The notes beneath the pieces are model-generated. The model was not told the DNA's origin. It was given only the letters and a program-made list of their open reading frames with translations, and did not search any database. A DNA stretch of 13,172 nucleotides, taken from positions 1 through 13,172 of the forward strand of contig JADGQD010000035.1 of NCBI GenBank assembly GCA_017882065.1. The letters are read 5' to 3'. Position numbers and translations under genes: made by a program. Positions 6,391 to 12,161 of this stretch are shown here, one piece after another. This DNA comes from Anaerolineales bacterium (GTDB lineage Bacteria > Chloroflexota > Anaerolineae > Anaerolineales > Villigracilaceae). Positions within the stretch are counted from its first letter, which is position 1. Each line of letters starts with the position of its first letter.

Positions 6391-7061
6391 AACACACCTC
6401 CCCGTAGAATGAAGAATACAAACTCGACTCCCAGGCTCCACACAAGGCCGATCCCATAGACGATGACCCCAAGAACCAGGATCAGGATCCTTGAGCGTAA
6501 GTGAGACAGTTGGGACAACCCAAGCCAGAACAGGCTGATCGCGATCAGGATCGTACCCACCACAAGCCAGCGTTGTTCTGAGAAGTAGGTATCCGCCAGA
6601 GAAAAGGAAGCCAGTGGGTCGAGGCTGCTCAGGTTGGAGGATTGCGCTTCCAGTTCATCAAACCTCTTCTGAACATTCAACCAGCCTTGCGGGGTGAGAT
6701 AGGATGGATCCGTGCCGAGCGGCGTCGCCAGCGATTCCATTCCGGGAAGCAGGTAGGTGCGCAATTGGGCGGCTTGCTCCTGGCTGGCCGGGTCAGTGCT
6801 GTTTTCCTGGACGATCAGGCTGTCGAGGTTCACCAGGTAATCGCGGGCGTATCCGGCATCCGCATAGGCCTGGCGCCAGTCTTCATTGGCGGCTGCCTGG
6901 CGTTTGACTGCATTCAACAACCCCTGATAAATGAGATCGCCTGCCTTCGAACCCAGGCTGGCAGTTCGCCAGGTGGCCAGGGCAGTGGTCAAAGAGACCA
7001 ATGCGATCAGGATGGCAATCCATACTTCCAGCCGATTGTTCTTTTCCTTTGGTTTTTCCAT
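6387..7061 (-). CDS. Small membrane protein of unknown function, first gene of the six-gene operon
   Basis: Family not recognised. The 224-residue protein starts with a charged, Lys-rich cytoplasm-like segment, followed by a TM helix at 11-32 (VWIAILIALVSLTTALATW). A mostly helical soluble region of about 130 residues follows, then two TM helices at 165-184 and 191-215. The matching one-plus-two TM plan, the FWLGLSQ motif and TDPSYL link it to the next gene product. An ATG at 7103 is in frame, but GGAG 9 nt before the ATG at 7061 favours the shorter form. The 14 extra codons would also fall in repeated DNA (the 7089-7107 copy). It ends in a GTGA overlap with its paralogue. The upstream region has iterated TACTGC motifs that may control the whole operon. 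Confidence 0.8.
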   Translation of the reverse strand: MEKPKEKNNRLEVWIAILIALVSLTTALATWRTASLGSKAGDLIYQGLLNAVKRQAAANEDWRQAYADAGYARDYLVNLDSLIVQENSTDPASQEQAAQLRTYLLPGMESLATPLGTDPSYLTPQGWLNVQKRFDELEAQSSNLSSLDPLASFSLADTYFSEQRWLVVGTILIAISLFWLGLSQLSHLRSRILILVLGVIVYGIGLVWSLGVEFVFFILRGGVL

Positions 7062-7084
7062 GGATAAGTGCTCCTTTCTTTGGC

Positions 7085-7267
7085 CATGTACTGCTTCTTG
7101 CATAAATGCGTGAACCTTGAACGATCAAAATACAGGGATTTACAGCAATTTTACTGCTTCTTGCATAAATATCTAAACTCGCTATTATCGAATTGCGAGC
7201 AATTCCGGGAATTTCGGTTCAAATATTTACGCAGTACCTTGTGGTTCACATCTTAGTGCAGTACATG
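7085..7267. repeat. Cluster of direct and inverted TACTGC repeats upstream of the six-gene operon
   Basis: TACTGCTTCTTGCATAAAT occurs exactly twice, at 7089-7107 and 7152-7170 (63-base period). The core returns in inverse orientation as GCAGTAC at 7231-7237 and 7258-7264 (27-base period). The outer copies form a 10-bp perfect inverted repeat, CATGTACTGC (7085-7094) and GCAGTACATG (7258-7267). This could be a set of binding sites for a regulator of the downstream operon or the remains of a small non-autonomous element. No gene is seen between 7062 and 7302. Confidence 0.55.
7184..7205 (-). promoter_or_regulatory. Palindrome next to a -10-like hexamer
   Basis: GAATTGC-GA-GCAATTC (7190-7205) is an inverted repeat with 7-bp arms. 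On the minus strand it is followed immediately by GATAAT (7189-7184), a plausible -10 for the operon starting at 7061. The hexamer upstream of the palindrome (TTCCCG) is a poor -35. A dyad filling the spacer of a weak promoter would suit a DNA-distorting activator or a repressor, but this rests on sequence appearance only. Confidence 0.25.
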
Positions 7268-7302
7268 TAATTATCACAGGTTGTGGTGGAGAATACAAGG
7301 GG

Positions 7303-7336
7303 AAAAAACCGCCGGGTGGATTTGAACCGGCGGTTT
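7303..7336 (-). terminator. Intrinsic terminator of the sigma/anti-sigma operon
   Basis: On the minus strand AAACCGCCGG (7336-7327) pairs perfectly with CCGGCGGTTT (7315-7306), an 11-nt loop lies between, and the stem runs into six U residues (7308-7303). It begins 5 bases after the anti-sigma stop codon. This is a textbook Rho-independent terminator. Confidence 0.9.
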
Positions 7337-7341
7337 GTGTT

Positions 7342-8115
7342 TTACGTGTTATGTTTTCCGCCCACTTTCCGGCGGAACGCCTGGACGCTTGCCCGGCGTA
7401 TCAACAATGCGGCTGCGATAAGCACCGCCGCCAGCCCAAGCCAGATGTACGGCCAGATATTAACCGGTTCCGGCGTGGATTTTGTAGCAGGAGTAGCAGC
7501 GGGTGCGACGAGGCGCGTCTCACCCGTAGGGGTTGCTTCGGGAGCCGTCATAACGAAAGTCTCTGCAGTGGGTGTAACCTGCGTGTTTTCCGTTGCAGGG
7601 GGCTGGGTGGCAGCCGGGCCGCCGCCGAGGCGCGTCTCACCCGTAGGGGTTGCTTCGGGGGGCGTCATAACGAATGCCTCTGTGGTGGGTATAACTTGCG
7701 TGTTATCTGTTACAGGAGGCTGGGTGGCAGCCGGGCCGCCGCCGATCCCGCCGCTTGGAGCAGCAGCCATCAGCGGAGCAGCCGCGCCGAAGGACAGACG
7801 CCCAAGCAGGTTCGTCCCCAGGGTGAAGACGAAGAGCAGCATCGCCACGGCGGATGCCCATCCCAGCGCCGGTACGGCGCGCGGGAGCGGAGGCCTAATC
7901 CCGGCCATTTTGGGAGTCAGGGTGAAGTTGCGCGGGAGGCGTCGTTTGGGCGTGCGGCGGAGAATGGCGCGGGCCTGGCGCAAGTCTACCAGTGCGGTGG
8001 CAAGCGCCGGGTCCAATTGGATGCGGGCTTCCAGGCGCGTCTTTTCGGCCTGAGACAGTTGCCCGTCCAGGGAGGCCGAAAGTTGTTCCACGTCGCGGAA
8101 GGAAAGTGTCGTCAT
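7342..8115 (-). CDS. Membrane-anchored anti-sigma factor with repeat-containing stalk
   Basis: A 257-residue protein that would hold the partner ECF sigma factor at the membrane. The cytoplasmic N-terminus (LSASLDGQLSQAEKTRLEARIQLDPALATAL, about 12-42) has the 'LSAYLDGEL, LEARL, DP' pattern of the anti-sigma fold. No zinc-binding H-x3-C-x2-C motif is seen. A conserved-looking PRNFTLTP (61-68) precedes TM1 (about 84-106). A Pro/Thr-rich stalk of about 110 residues follows, then TM2 (221-240) and a short basic tail. The stalk contains two 39-residue units (125-163 and 164-202) identical at 33 positions. The ATG at 8115 overlaps the sigma stop by 4 nt (ATGA) and has GAGGAG 8 nt upstream, so the longer frame to 8178 is rejected. 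Two TM helices would put both ends in the cytoplasm and the stalk outside. The inducing signal is unknown. Confidence 0.85.
   Translation of the reverse strand: MTTLSFRDVEQLSASLDGQLSQAEKTRLEARIQLDPALATALVDLRQARAILRRTPKRRLPRNFTLTPKMAGIRPPLPRAVPALGWASAVAMLLFVFTLGTNLLGRLSFGAAAPLMAAAPSGGIGGGPAATQPPVTDNTQVIPTTEAFVMTPPEATPTGETRLGGGPAATQPPATENTQVTPTAETFVMTAPEATPTGETRLVAPAATPATKSTPEPVNIWPYIWLGLAAVLIAAALLIRRASVQAFRRKVGGKHNT
7510..7743 (-). repeat. 117-bp tandem duplication in the anti-sigma gene
   Basis: Two adjacent 117-bp units (7627-7743 and 7510-7626) encode near-identical 39-residue blocks, GGGPAATQPP to TPTGETRL. For example, GCGTCTCACCCGTAGGGG recurs at exactly 117 bases. The period is a multiple of three, so unit number can change without a frameshift. 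The encoded text is Pro/Thr-rich, typical of an extended extracytoplasmic spacer. Confidence 0.9.
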
Positions 8116-8720
8116 AGGCCACGCTCCTCTTCCAGACGGAAGGCGGCGGGCAAAAGTTCCCGGAAGGATTGCAGGCACTCACGCAGACGCAGGCGGGCGC
8201 GTGCCAGGCGGGACTTGATCGTGCCGAGCGGTTTCTTAACGACCGCGGCGACTTCGGTGTAGTCGAGGCCCTGGATGTCGGCCAGGACGACTACAGTCCG
8301 GAAGGCGGTGGGAAGATTCTCCAGACAGTGCTGGATGGCATGTTCGAGTTCGGCCTGGTCAAGTTGTTCTTCGGGGGAGGCGGTGGGATCGGCCAACCAG
8401 CGCGGGGACTCGACTTCGTCGCCGTCTTCGGTCTCGGGTTCGAGCGGCGAGGTGGGACGGCGCCGTTTACGGCGCAGTTCATCGTAGCAGGCGTTGGTGA
8501 CTGTGCGCAGCAGCCAGGCACGGAAGGAACCGCCGCGGTAGGAGTTGAGGGCGCGGAAGGCGGAAATAAAGGCTTCCTGCGACGCATCGGCAGCCAGGTC
8601 TTCGTCTCCCAGAATGCGCAGGGCCGTATTATAGACGATGTCCTGGTAGGCGAGCACGAGGGTGTTGAAGGCGTCGAGGTCGCCGTGCCGGGCATCACGG
8701 ATGAGAGCGGGTTCGTCCAT
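8112..8720 (-). CDS. ECF (group IV) RNA polymerase sigma-70 factor
   Basis: A 202-residue extracytoplasmic-function sigma factor, RpoE-like. Region 2 spans about 22-86, with the core-binding and -10-recognising stretch from DASQEAFISAFRAL to FRAWLLRTVTNACYDELRRKRRRP. A charged linker (about 88-120) follows. Region 4 spans about 125-182, with the helix-turn-helix DYTEVAAVVKKPLGTIKSRLARARLRL (153-179) that reads the -35 element. The frame extends to 8813, but MDEPALIRDARHGDLDAF is the usual family N-terminus, so the ATG at 8720 was chosen. No SD precedes it. Instead TAAAAT ends 7 bases before the ATG, consistent with a leaderless transcript. The gene overlaps the anti-sigma gene by 4 nt, the standard arrangement for a cognate pair. 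Such factors usually respond to envelope or oxidative stress, but the regulon here is unknown. Confidence 0.95.
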   Translation of the reverse strand: MDEPALIRDARHGDLDAFNTLVLAYQDIVYNTALRILGDEDLAADASQEAFISAFRALNSYRGGSFRAWLLRTVTNACYDELRRKRRRPTSPLEPETEDGDEVESPRWLADPTASPEEQLDQAELEHAIQHCLENLPTAFRTVVVLADIQGLDYTEVAAVVKKPLGTIKSRLARARLRLRECLQSFRELLPAAFRLEEERGL

Positions 8721-8727
8721 TAAGATT

Positions 8728-8757
8728 ATTTTACACCACAAAGGGGCATTCGTTCGC
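8728..8757 (-). promoter_or_regulatory. Possible promoter of the sigma gene
   Basis: On the minus strand TAAAAT (8733-8728) is a -10-like hexamer whose start site would fall at or next to the ATG at 8720. About 18 bases upstream is GCGAAC (8757-8752), faintly like the GAAC-containing -35 of many ECF promoters, which would allow autoregulation. The match is weak and other readings are possible. Confidence 0.25.
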
Positions 8758-8875
8758 AGACCGGTTCTAATTCTTTGGGAATCGCCGATGGGAAAGAGGT
8801 ATATTTTCCCCAAAAAACAGATTCTGTTGTGCGGAATCCTGTCAGGCCAGGGTGCGTCAAAAGGGATTGAGATAC

Positions 8876-8912
8876 ATATCGTCCCGGCAGAGATTGCCGG
8901 GACGATATTTTT
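8876..8912 (+). terminator. Strong hairpin between lysS and the sigma gene
   Basis: ATATCGTCCCGGCA (8876-8889) and TGCCGGGACGATAT (8895-8908) form a 14-bp perfect stem with a 5-nt loop. It lies 16-20 bases past the lysS stop, so it probably ends or protects the lysS transcript. However, the U-run (8908-8912) follows the stem on the plus strand; on the minus strand only AUAUGUAUCUC follows. It may act in both directions. Confidence 0.65.
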
Positions 8913-8927
8913 AATCGCATGAAGGTT

Positions 8928-10460
8928 TTATTCTTCCGTTTCGCGCAGGGGCGGGAACAACAGCACTTCGCGGATGGAGTGTTTGTTGGTCAACAGCATT
9001 ACCAGCCGGTCAACGCCCATGCCGAAACCGCCACAGGGCGGCATGCCATAGCGCATGGCGCGCAGGTAATCCTCGTCCATTGGATGCTTTTCTTCTTCGT
9101 CGTCAGAGTAGTCGCGGCCCATTTCGATGAAACGCTGTTCCTGGTCGAGCGGGTCGTTGAGTTCGGTAAAAGCGTTACAAAGTTCGAACCCGGCCACGTA
9201 ACCCTCGAAGCGTTCCACGGTCAACGGATCACCCGGTTTGGATTTCGCTAGCGGGGAGATGTCGCGCGGGTAGTCGTACAGGAAGGTTGGCTGGAAGAGC
9301 GTTGGTTCCAGGAATTCGCTCAATAAGAAATCAATCAATTTACCGCGGGTGGCCCGCGGGTCGGGCGTCTTGCCTTTGGCGGCAATCGCTTTGAAGAGTG
9401 ATTTGGCTGTGGGGTGTTTGGCAATGTCAATGCCGCTGGTCTCCAGGATGCCGTCGCACATCGCCAGCCGCCGCCAGGGGGGCGTGAGGTCCAATTCGTG
9501 GCCCTGGTAAGTGATTTTCAGGACTCCATTTACTTTTTCGCAGGCGTACGAAACCATTTGCTCGGTCAGTTCCATCACCTTGAGATAATCGGCGTAGGCC
9601 CAGTAAAACTCCAACTGGGTGAACTCCGGGTTGTGTTTGAATGAGACGCCCTCGTTGCGGAAGTCGCGCCCGAGTTCGTAGACGCGCTCCAGGTTGCCGA
9701 CCAGCAGGCGTTTCAGGTAGAGTTCAAAGGAAATCCGCAGGAATAAATCCTGTTTCAACTGGTTGTGGTGTGTGGTGAACGGTTTGGCCGCTGCGCCGCC
9801 GTAGATGGGCTGCAGGATGGGTGTCTCGACTTCCAGGAAGCCATGTTCATCCAGAAACTCGCGCAAGGCATGGATGATACCGGCCCGTTTGCGGAAAGTC
9901 TCGCGCACCTCGGGATTGACGGCCAGGTCGGCGTAGCGCTGACGGGCGCGCAACTCCGGGTCCTCCAGCGCAGCGTGCCGGACCGTTTCGCCGCTTTCCG
10001 TTACCTCATCCTTTGCCGCTGGTAGGGGACTGACCGCCTTGGCCAGCAGTTTGAAATCGTGAACATGGAGAGTTGCCTCGCCGGTGCGCGTGCGGAACAT
10101 CACACCGGAAGCCTGGATGAAATCACCAATATCCAGCATCTTATTGAACCAGTCCACGCGCTCCTGGCCGAGTTCGTTCATCCGCAGGAACAACTGGATG
10201 CGCCCGTCGCCGTCTTCAATATGGGTGAAGGTCAGTTTGCCCATGGCACGTGCGGCGCGGATGCGTCCGGTCAGCGTAGCCTTGACCTCAACTGGCGGCT
10301 GGCCTTCGGGTGCAGCCTTTTCGGCGGTTTCGAAGGCGGCGATGACTTGTGCGGAAGTGTGTGTCCGTTCGGCGCGCGTGGGGTATGGCTCCACGCCTTG
10401 CTTGCGGAGTTCCTCAATTTTCTCGAGACGGATTTTTTCAAGCGAGGTATATTCGGTCAT
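8928..10460 (-). CDS. lysS: Lysyl-tRNA synthetase, class II
   Basis: A 510-residue class IIb aminoacyl-tRNA synthetase that charges tRNA-Lys. The N-terminal anticodon-binding OB fold spans about 62-140 (LTGRIRAARAMGKLTFTHIEDGDGRIQL). The catalytic domain has motif 1 around 199-225 (FLDEHGFLEVETPILQPIYGGAAAKPF). Motif 2 is FRNEGVSFKHNPEFTQLEFYWAY (267-289), with the ATP-contacting Arg and the HNPEFT signature. Motif 3 is GGFGMGVDRLVMLL (477-490). Length is normal for the family (about 490-510), and nothing is missing. The ATG at 10460 is preceded by a moderate SD (AAAGG). The upstream greA gene ends 86 bases away, and a strong terminator stands between the two. greA next to lysS is a common bacterial arrangement. 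Confidence 0.97.
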   Translation of the reverse strand: MTEYTSLEKIRLEKIEELRKQGVEPYPTRAERTHTSAQVIAAFETAEKAAPEGQPPVEVKATLTGRIRAARAMGKLTFTHIEDGDGRIQLFLRMNELGQERVDWFNKMLDIGDFIQASGVMFRTRTGEATLHVHDFKLLAKAVSPLPAAKDEVTESGETVRHAALEDPELRARQRYADLAVNPEVRETFRKRAGIIHALREFLDEHGFLEVETPILQPIYGGAAAKPFTTHHNQLKQDLFLRISFELYLKRLLVGNLERVYELGRDFRNEGVSFKHNPEFTQLEFYWAYADYLKVMELTEQMVSYACEKVNGVLKITYQGHELDLTPPWRRLAMCDGILETSGIDIAKHPTAKSLFKAIAAKGKTPDPRATRGKLIDFLLSEFLEPTLFQPTFLYDYPRDISPLAKSKPGDPLTVERFEGYVAGFELCNAFTELNDPLDQEQRFIEMGRDYSDDEEEKHPMDEDYLRAMRYGMPPCGGFGMGVDRLVMLLTNKHSIREVLLFPPLRETEE

Positions 10461-10490
10461 GGAGAAACCTTTCTGATTAAATTCTACAAC

Positions 10491-10525
10491 AAAAAGCCCC
10501 GCGCACCAGACAGGATGCGCGGGGC
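10491..10525 (-). terminator. Intrinsic terminator after greA, just before lysS
   Basis: On the minus strand GCCCCGCGCA (10525-10516) pairs perfectly with TGCGCGGGGC (10505-10496) around a 10-nt loop, followed by five U residues (10495-10491). It starts 21 bases after the greA stop and ends 30 bases before the lysS ATG. TAGAAT just after the U-run (within TTGTAGAATTTAATC) could be a -10 for a separate lysS transcript, but no matching -35 is evident. Confidence 0.9.
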
Positions 10526-10546
10526 CATTAAGGGCTGACCCCAGGC

Positions 10547-11017
10547 CTAATCCACCTTAACGATTTTTACTTTGAACGTGCCGCCGGGTGCTTCGACGTT
10601 GACTTCCTCTCCAGCACGATGATTCAAAATGGCTTTGCCGATGGGTGACTCGTTCGAGATTTTCCCCTCGCGCGGGTTGGCTTCCGCCACGCCGACTATG
10701 GTGTATTTCTCCGAGCTGCTCCCATCTTCTTTAATGGTGACGGTTGAACCGACTTGCACCAGATCGCCTTTTTCTTTCTTTGCTTTTTCGTCAATGACGC
10801 GAGCCGAGGCCAAGAGCATTTCCAATTCCTGGATTCGGCCCTCGACGAAGGCCTGCTCGTTTTTGGCGGCTTCATATTCGGCATTCTCAATCAGCTCACC
10901 ACCTTCCATAGCCTCATGGAGACGGTTGGCAACTTCCAGCCGCTTGGTGGTGTGAAGATATTCAAGTTCGTCGGCGAGTTTTTGATAGCCTTTTTTGGTC
11001 AAGAATGTCGTCGGCAT
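10547..11017 (-). CDS. greA: Transcription elongation factor GreA
   Basis: A 156-residue GreA that rescues backtracked RNA polymerase by stimulating transcript cleavage. The N-terminal coiled coil (about 1-75) carries the catalytic tip EAMEGGELIENAEYEAAKNEQ (35-55), with acidic residues Glu41 and Glu44. Most GreA have Asp at the first of these (GDLxENAEY). The C-terminal FKBP-like domain (about 85-156) includes the conserved SNESPIGKAILNHRAGEEVNV (121-141). The frame runs upstream to a TTG at 11041 and an ATG at 11026. The ATG at 11017 was preferred because AGGA lies 8 nt before it and MPTTFLTKKGYQKL matches the family N-terminus. The difference is only three residues and is not certain. It has its own sigma-70-like promoter and a structured leader. 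Confidence 0.95.
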   Translation of the reverse strand: MPTTFLTKKGYQKLADELEYLHTTKRLEVANRLHEAMEGGELIENAEYEAAKNEQAFVEGRIQELEMLLASARVIDEKAKKEKGDLVQVGSTVTIKEDGSSSEKYTIVGVAEANPREGKISNESPIGKAILNHRAGEEVNVEAPGGTFKVKIVKVD

Positions 11018-11027
11018 CTTATTCATC

Positions 11028-11069
11028 CTAAGAAAATACAAGCATCTCTGTAACAGAGATGCGGCTTGT
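11028..11069 (-). promoter_or_regulatory. greA leader hairpin with U-rich tail (possible attenuator)
   Basis: On the minus strand GCATCTCTG and CAGAGATGC (arms at plus 11054-11062 and 11042-11050) form a perfect 9-bp stem with a UAA-type triloop. It is extended by ACAA/TTGT (11066-11069 and 11038-11041) after a small bulge, then followed by AUUUUCUUAG (11037-11028). A shorter GTAGG-GAAT-CCTAC hairpin (11083-11070) lies just upstream at the predicted 5' end. The leader could fold as an early terminator about 55 nt from the start, or hinder ribosome access. Confidence 0.5.
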
Positions 11070-11091
11070 GTAGGATTCCCTACTCGGCAAT

Positions 11092-11119
11092 ATTATACAT
11101 GATTCCAGTTGAAAATCAA
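11092..11119 (-). promoter_or_regulatory. greA: Sigma-70-type promoter of greA
   Basis: On the minus strand TTGATT (11119-11114) and a perfect TATAAT (11097-11092) are separated by 16 bases. The predicted start near 11085 gives a leader of about 68 nt before the ATG at 11017. This is the best promoter match seen in the window. Confidence 0.7.
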
Positions 11120-11146
11120 GCGATTTTCGACTACGAGCCAAAGGCT

Positions 11147-11400
11147 TTCTCAAGAAAGAGGGTTCTTTACAAGGATAGCGTTCTTCCATGACATCGTCGG
11201 GCACACCGGCCCAGTGTCCTTCCGGGAGGGCAGGTGTGCCCGACGATGTGTGCCCCGAAGGGATAAGTAACCACCCAACCGTAGAGGAGGTTGCTCACCT
11301 GCACTGCACCGAACGCAGTGCGATGCAAGTGTCGGGCTGGAAAAAGCATCCATCCCTCGCAACAACACGGAAAACGGGTTTTATCAACCATTCTTGAGAA
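11147..11400. repeat. Gene-free structured region, possible MITE-like element
   Basis: No gene is supported between 11120 and 11408. TTCTCAAGAA (11147-11156) and its reverse complement TTCTTGAGAA (11391-11400) flank a 254-bp segment. Inside are a 17-bp perfect inverted repeat (11191-11249) and a 7-bp hairpin GCACTGC/GCAGTGC (11301-11307 and 11315-11321). The flanking 10-mers could be chance and no target-site duplication was seen. A small non-autonomous repeat or the 3' region of the deacetylase transcript are both possible. Confidence 0.3.
11191..11249. repeat. Long perfect inverted repeat
   Basis: ACATCGTCGGGCACACC (11191-11207) is the exact reverse complement of GGTGTGCCCGACGATGT (11233-11249), 17 bp with a 25-nt loop that can itself pair partly (GGCCC with GGGAGGGC). 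There is no U-run on either side, so it is not a classical terminator. It lies 160 bases past the deacetylase stop. The loop shares 12 bases with the left edge of the window, suggesting a dispersed family. Confidence 0.8.
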
Positions 11401-11408
11401 TTCCATAA

Positions 11409-12137
11409 CTACGAGCCGCTCCACAACAGGACCCCGTGCTGGCCCTCCCAGTAGACGCGGATTGCCTCCTGCATCTTTTCTCCGGTCTCGAATAGCATCT
11501 GGATTTGTGTAGCATAAGCGGCAATGCCACTTTGCCAGCCCCCCAGTCCCTTTTCGGAGATTGGATAAAGTGTTTCCTTCAGCCCTTTGGTCGCGGAGGC
11601 CAGCATTTCCGGGTTGTTGATAATATATGGAATGTCAGCATAGTACCATATCGGGCAATCCAGGTGTTCAGCGGCGAGACGCGTCAGGACATGATCCAGG
11701 TGGCCGCCAATTGCCAGCGGGCTGACAACCTTATCGTCGGGTTGCAGTTCGGAAGTCAGGGCGGCGGCGATATCCGCATCCAAATTCGTTTCGAATGTAT
11801 GGATAGGCACAAATACATCTTCGGGGTAAAGTAGCTCCCCGGTGGGGGAACGCCGGTAGATGCAATCGGGGATACTGAAGTTCACTGTCTCTGCTCCCAC
11901 CAGTGCGGCAGCCTCCTGATTTTCGATGCGGCGCGCAGTTACTACATCTTCAGCAGCTTCGATCCCCCATTGCTGGTGACACACCATTGCCAGCAGAGAA
12001 AGCGGACCGGGCGGCGCGTCTCCGGCACAGACCGTCCAGATTTCAACGGGTATTCCTTTTTTAGTTTGTTCCCAGATCAGGCTGCCGCAGGATAGTACGG
12101 CATCGTCAAAGTGGGGGGAAACGTAAATCCAGCGCAT
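11409..12137 (-). CDS. PIG-L / LmbE-type Zn-dependent deacetylase
   Basis: A 242-residue member of the PIG-L family, zinc hydrolases that remove N-acetyl groups from sugars such as GlcNAc-inositol, bacillithiol or mycothiol precursors and antibiotic intermediates. The first metal-site motif is SPHFDDAVLSCG (7-18), with His9, Asp11 and Asp12; most members read PHPDDE. The second is GGHLDHV (144-150), with His146, Asp148 and His149. The loop YYADIPYI (165-172) resembles that of LmbE-like proteins acting on glycosides. The start at 12137 is forced because the first motif begins at residue 7. No SD is visible, since the 24 bases before it are a GC palindrome, so translation may be coupled to sbcD. 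The substrate cannot be told from the sequence. Confidence 0.88.
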   Translation of the reverse strand: MRWIYVSPHFDDAVLSCGSLIWEQTKKGIPVEIWTVCAGDAPPGPLSLLAMVCHQQWGIEAAEDVVTARRIENQEAAALVGAETVNFSIPDCIYRRSPTGELLYPEDVFVPIHTFETNLDADIAAALTSELQPDDKVVSPLAIGGHLDHVLTRLAAEHLDCPIWYYADIPYIINNPEMLASATKGLKETLYPISEKGLGGWQSGIAAYATQIQMLFETGEKMQEAIRVYWEGQHGVLLWSGS

Positions 12138-12143
12138 GATTTT

Positions 12144-12160
12144 GGCGGACGGCGCCCGCC
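12144..12160. repeat. Small GC palindrome between sbcD and the deacetylase gene
   Basis: GGCGGACGGCGCCCGCC can fold into a 7-bp stem (one G-U type pair) with a 3-nt loop. It fills nearly all of the gap between the sbcD stop and the next ATG. Together with the TAG stop it reads GTAGGGGCGGGCGCC on the minus strand, a text common in dispersed GC-rich repeats. Confidence 0.45.
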
Positions 12161-12161
12161 C

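Noticed and set aside
7062..7103. Longer N-terminus (MQEAVHGQRKEHLS) for the first membrane protein
   Set aside because: The extension lies partly in the 19-bp repeat, and a good SD supports the ATG at 7061.
7089..7170. Two exact 19-bp direct repeats considered as a CRISPR array
   Set aside because: Only two copies, 44-bp spacing between them, no cas genes, and inverted copies of the same core nearby.
7351..8262. Plus-strand frames opposite the sigma and anti-sigma genes
   Set aside because: They mirror well-supported minus-strand genes and carry the anti-sigma tandem repeat in antisense; composition is unnatural.
8112..8813. 31-residue N-terminal extension of the sigma factor
   Set aside because: The extension has no family similarity and no SD; the usual ECF N-terminus begins at 8720.
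11191..11249. Inverted repeat considered as the intrinsic terminator of the sbcD-deacetylase operon
   Set aside because: It has no U-run on either strand and lies about 160 bases past the stop, so it is listed as a repeat.
11150..11424. Small Cys/His-containing minus-strand frames in the gap after the deacetylase gene
   Set aside because: They span the inverted repeat, overlap each other in different frames and show no SD or domain.
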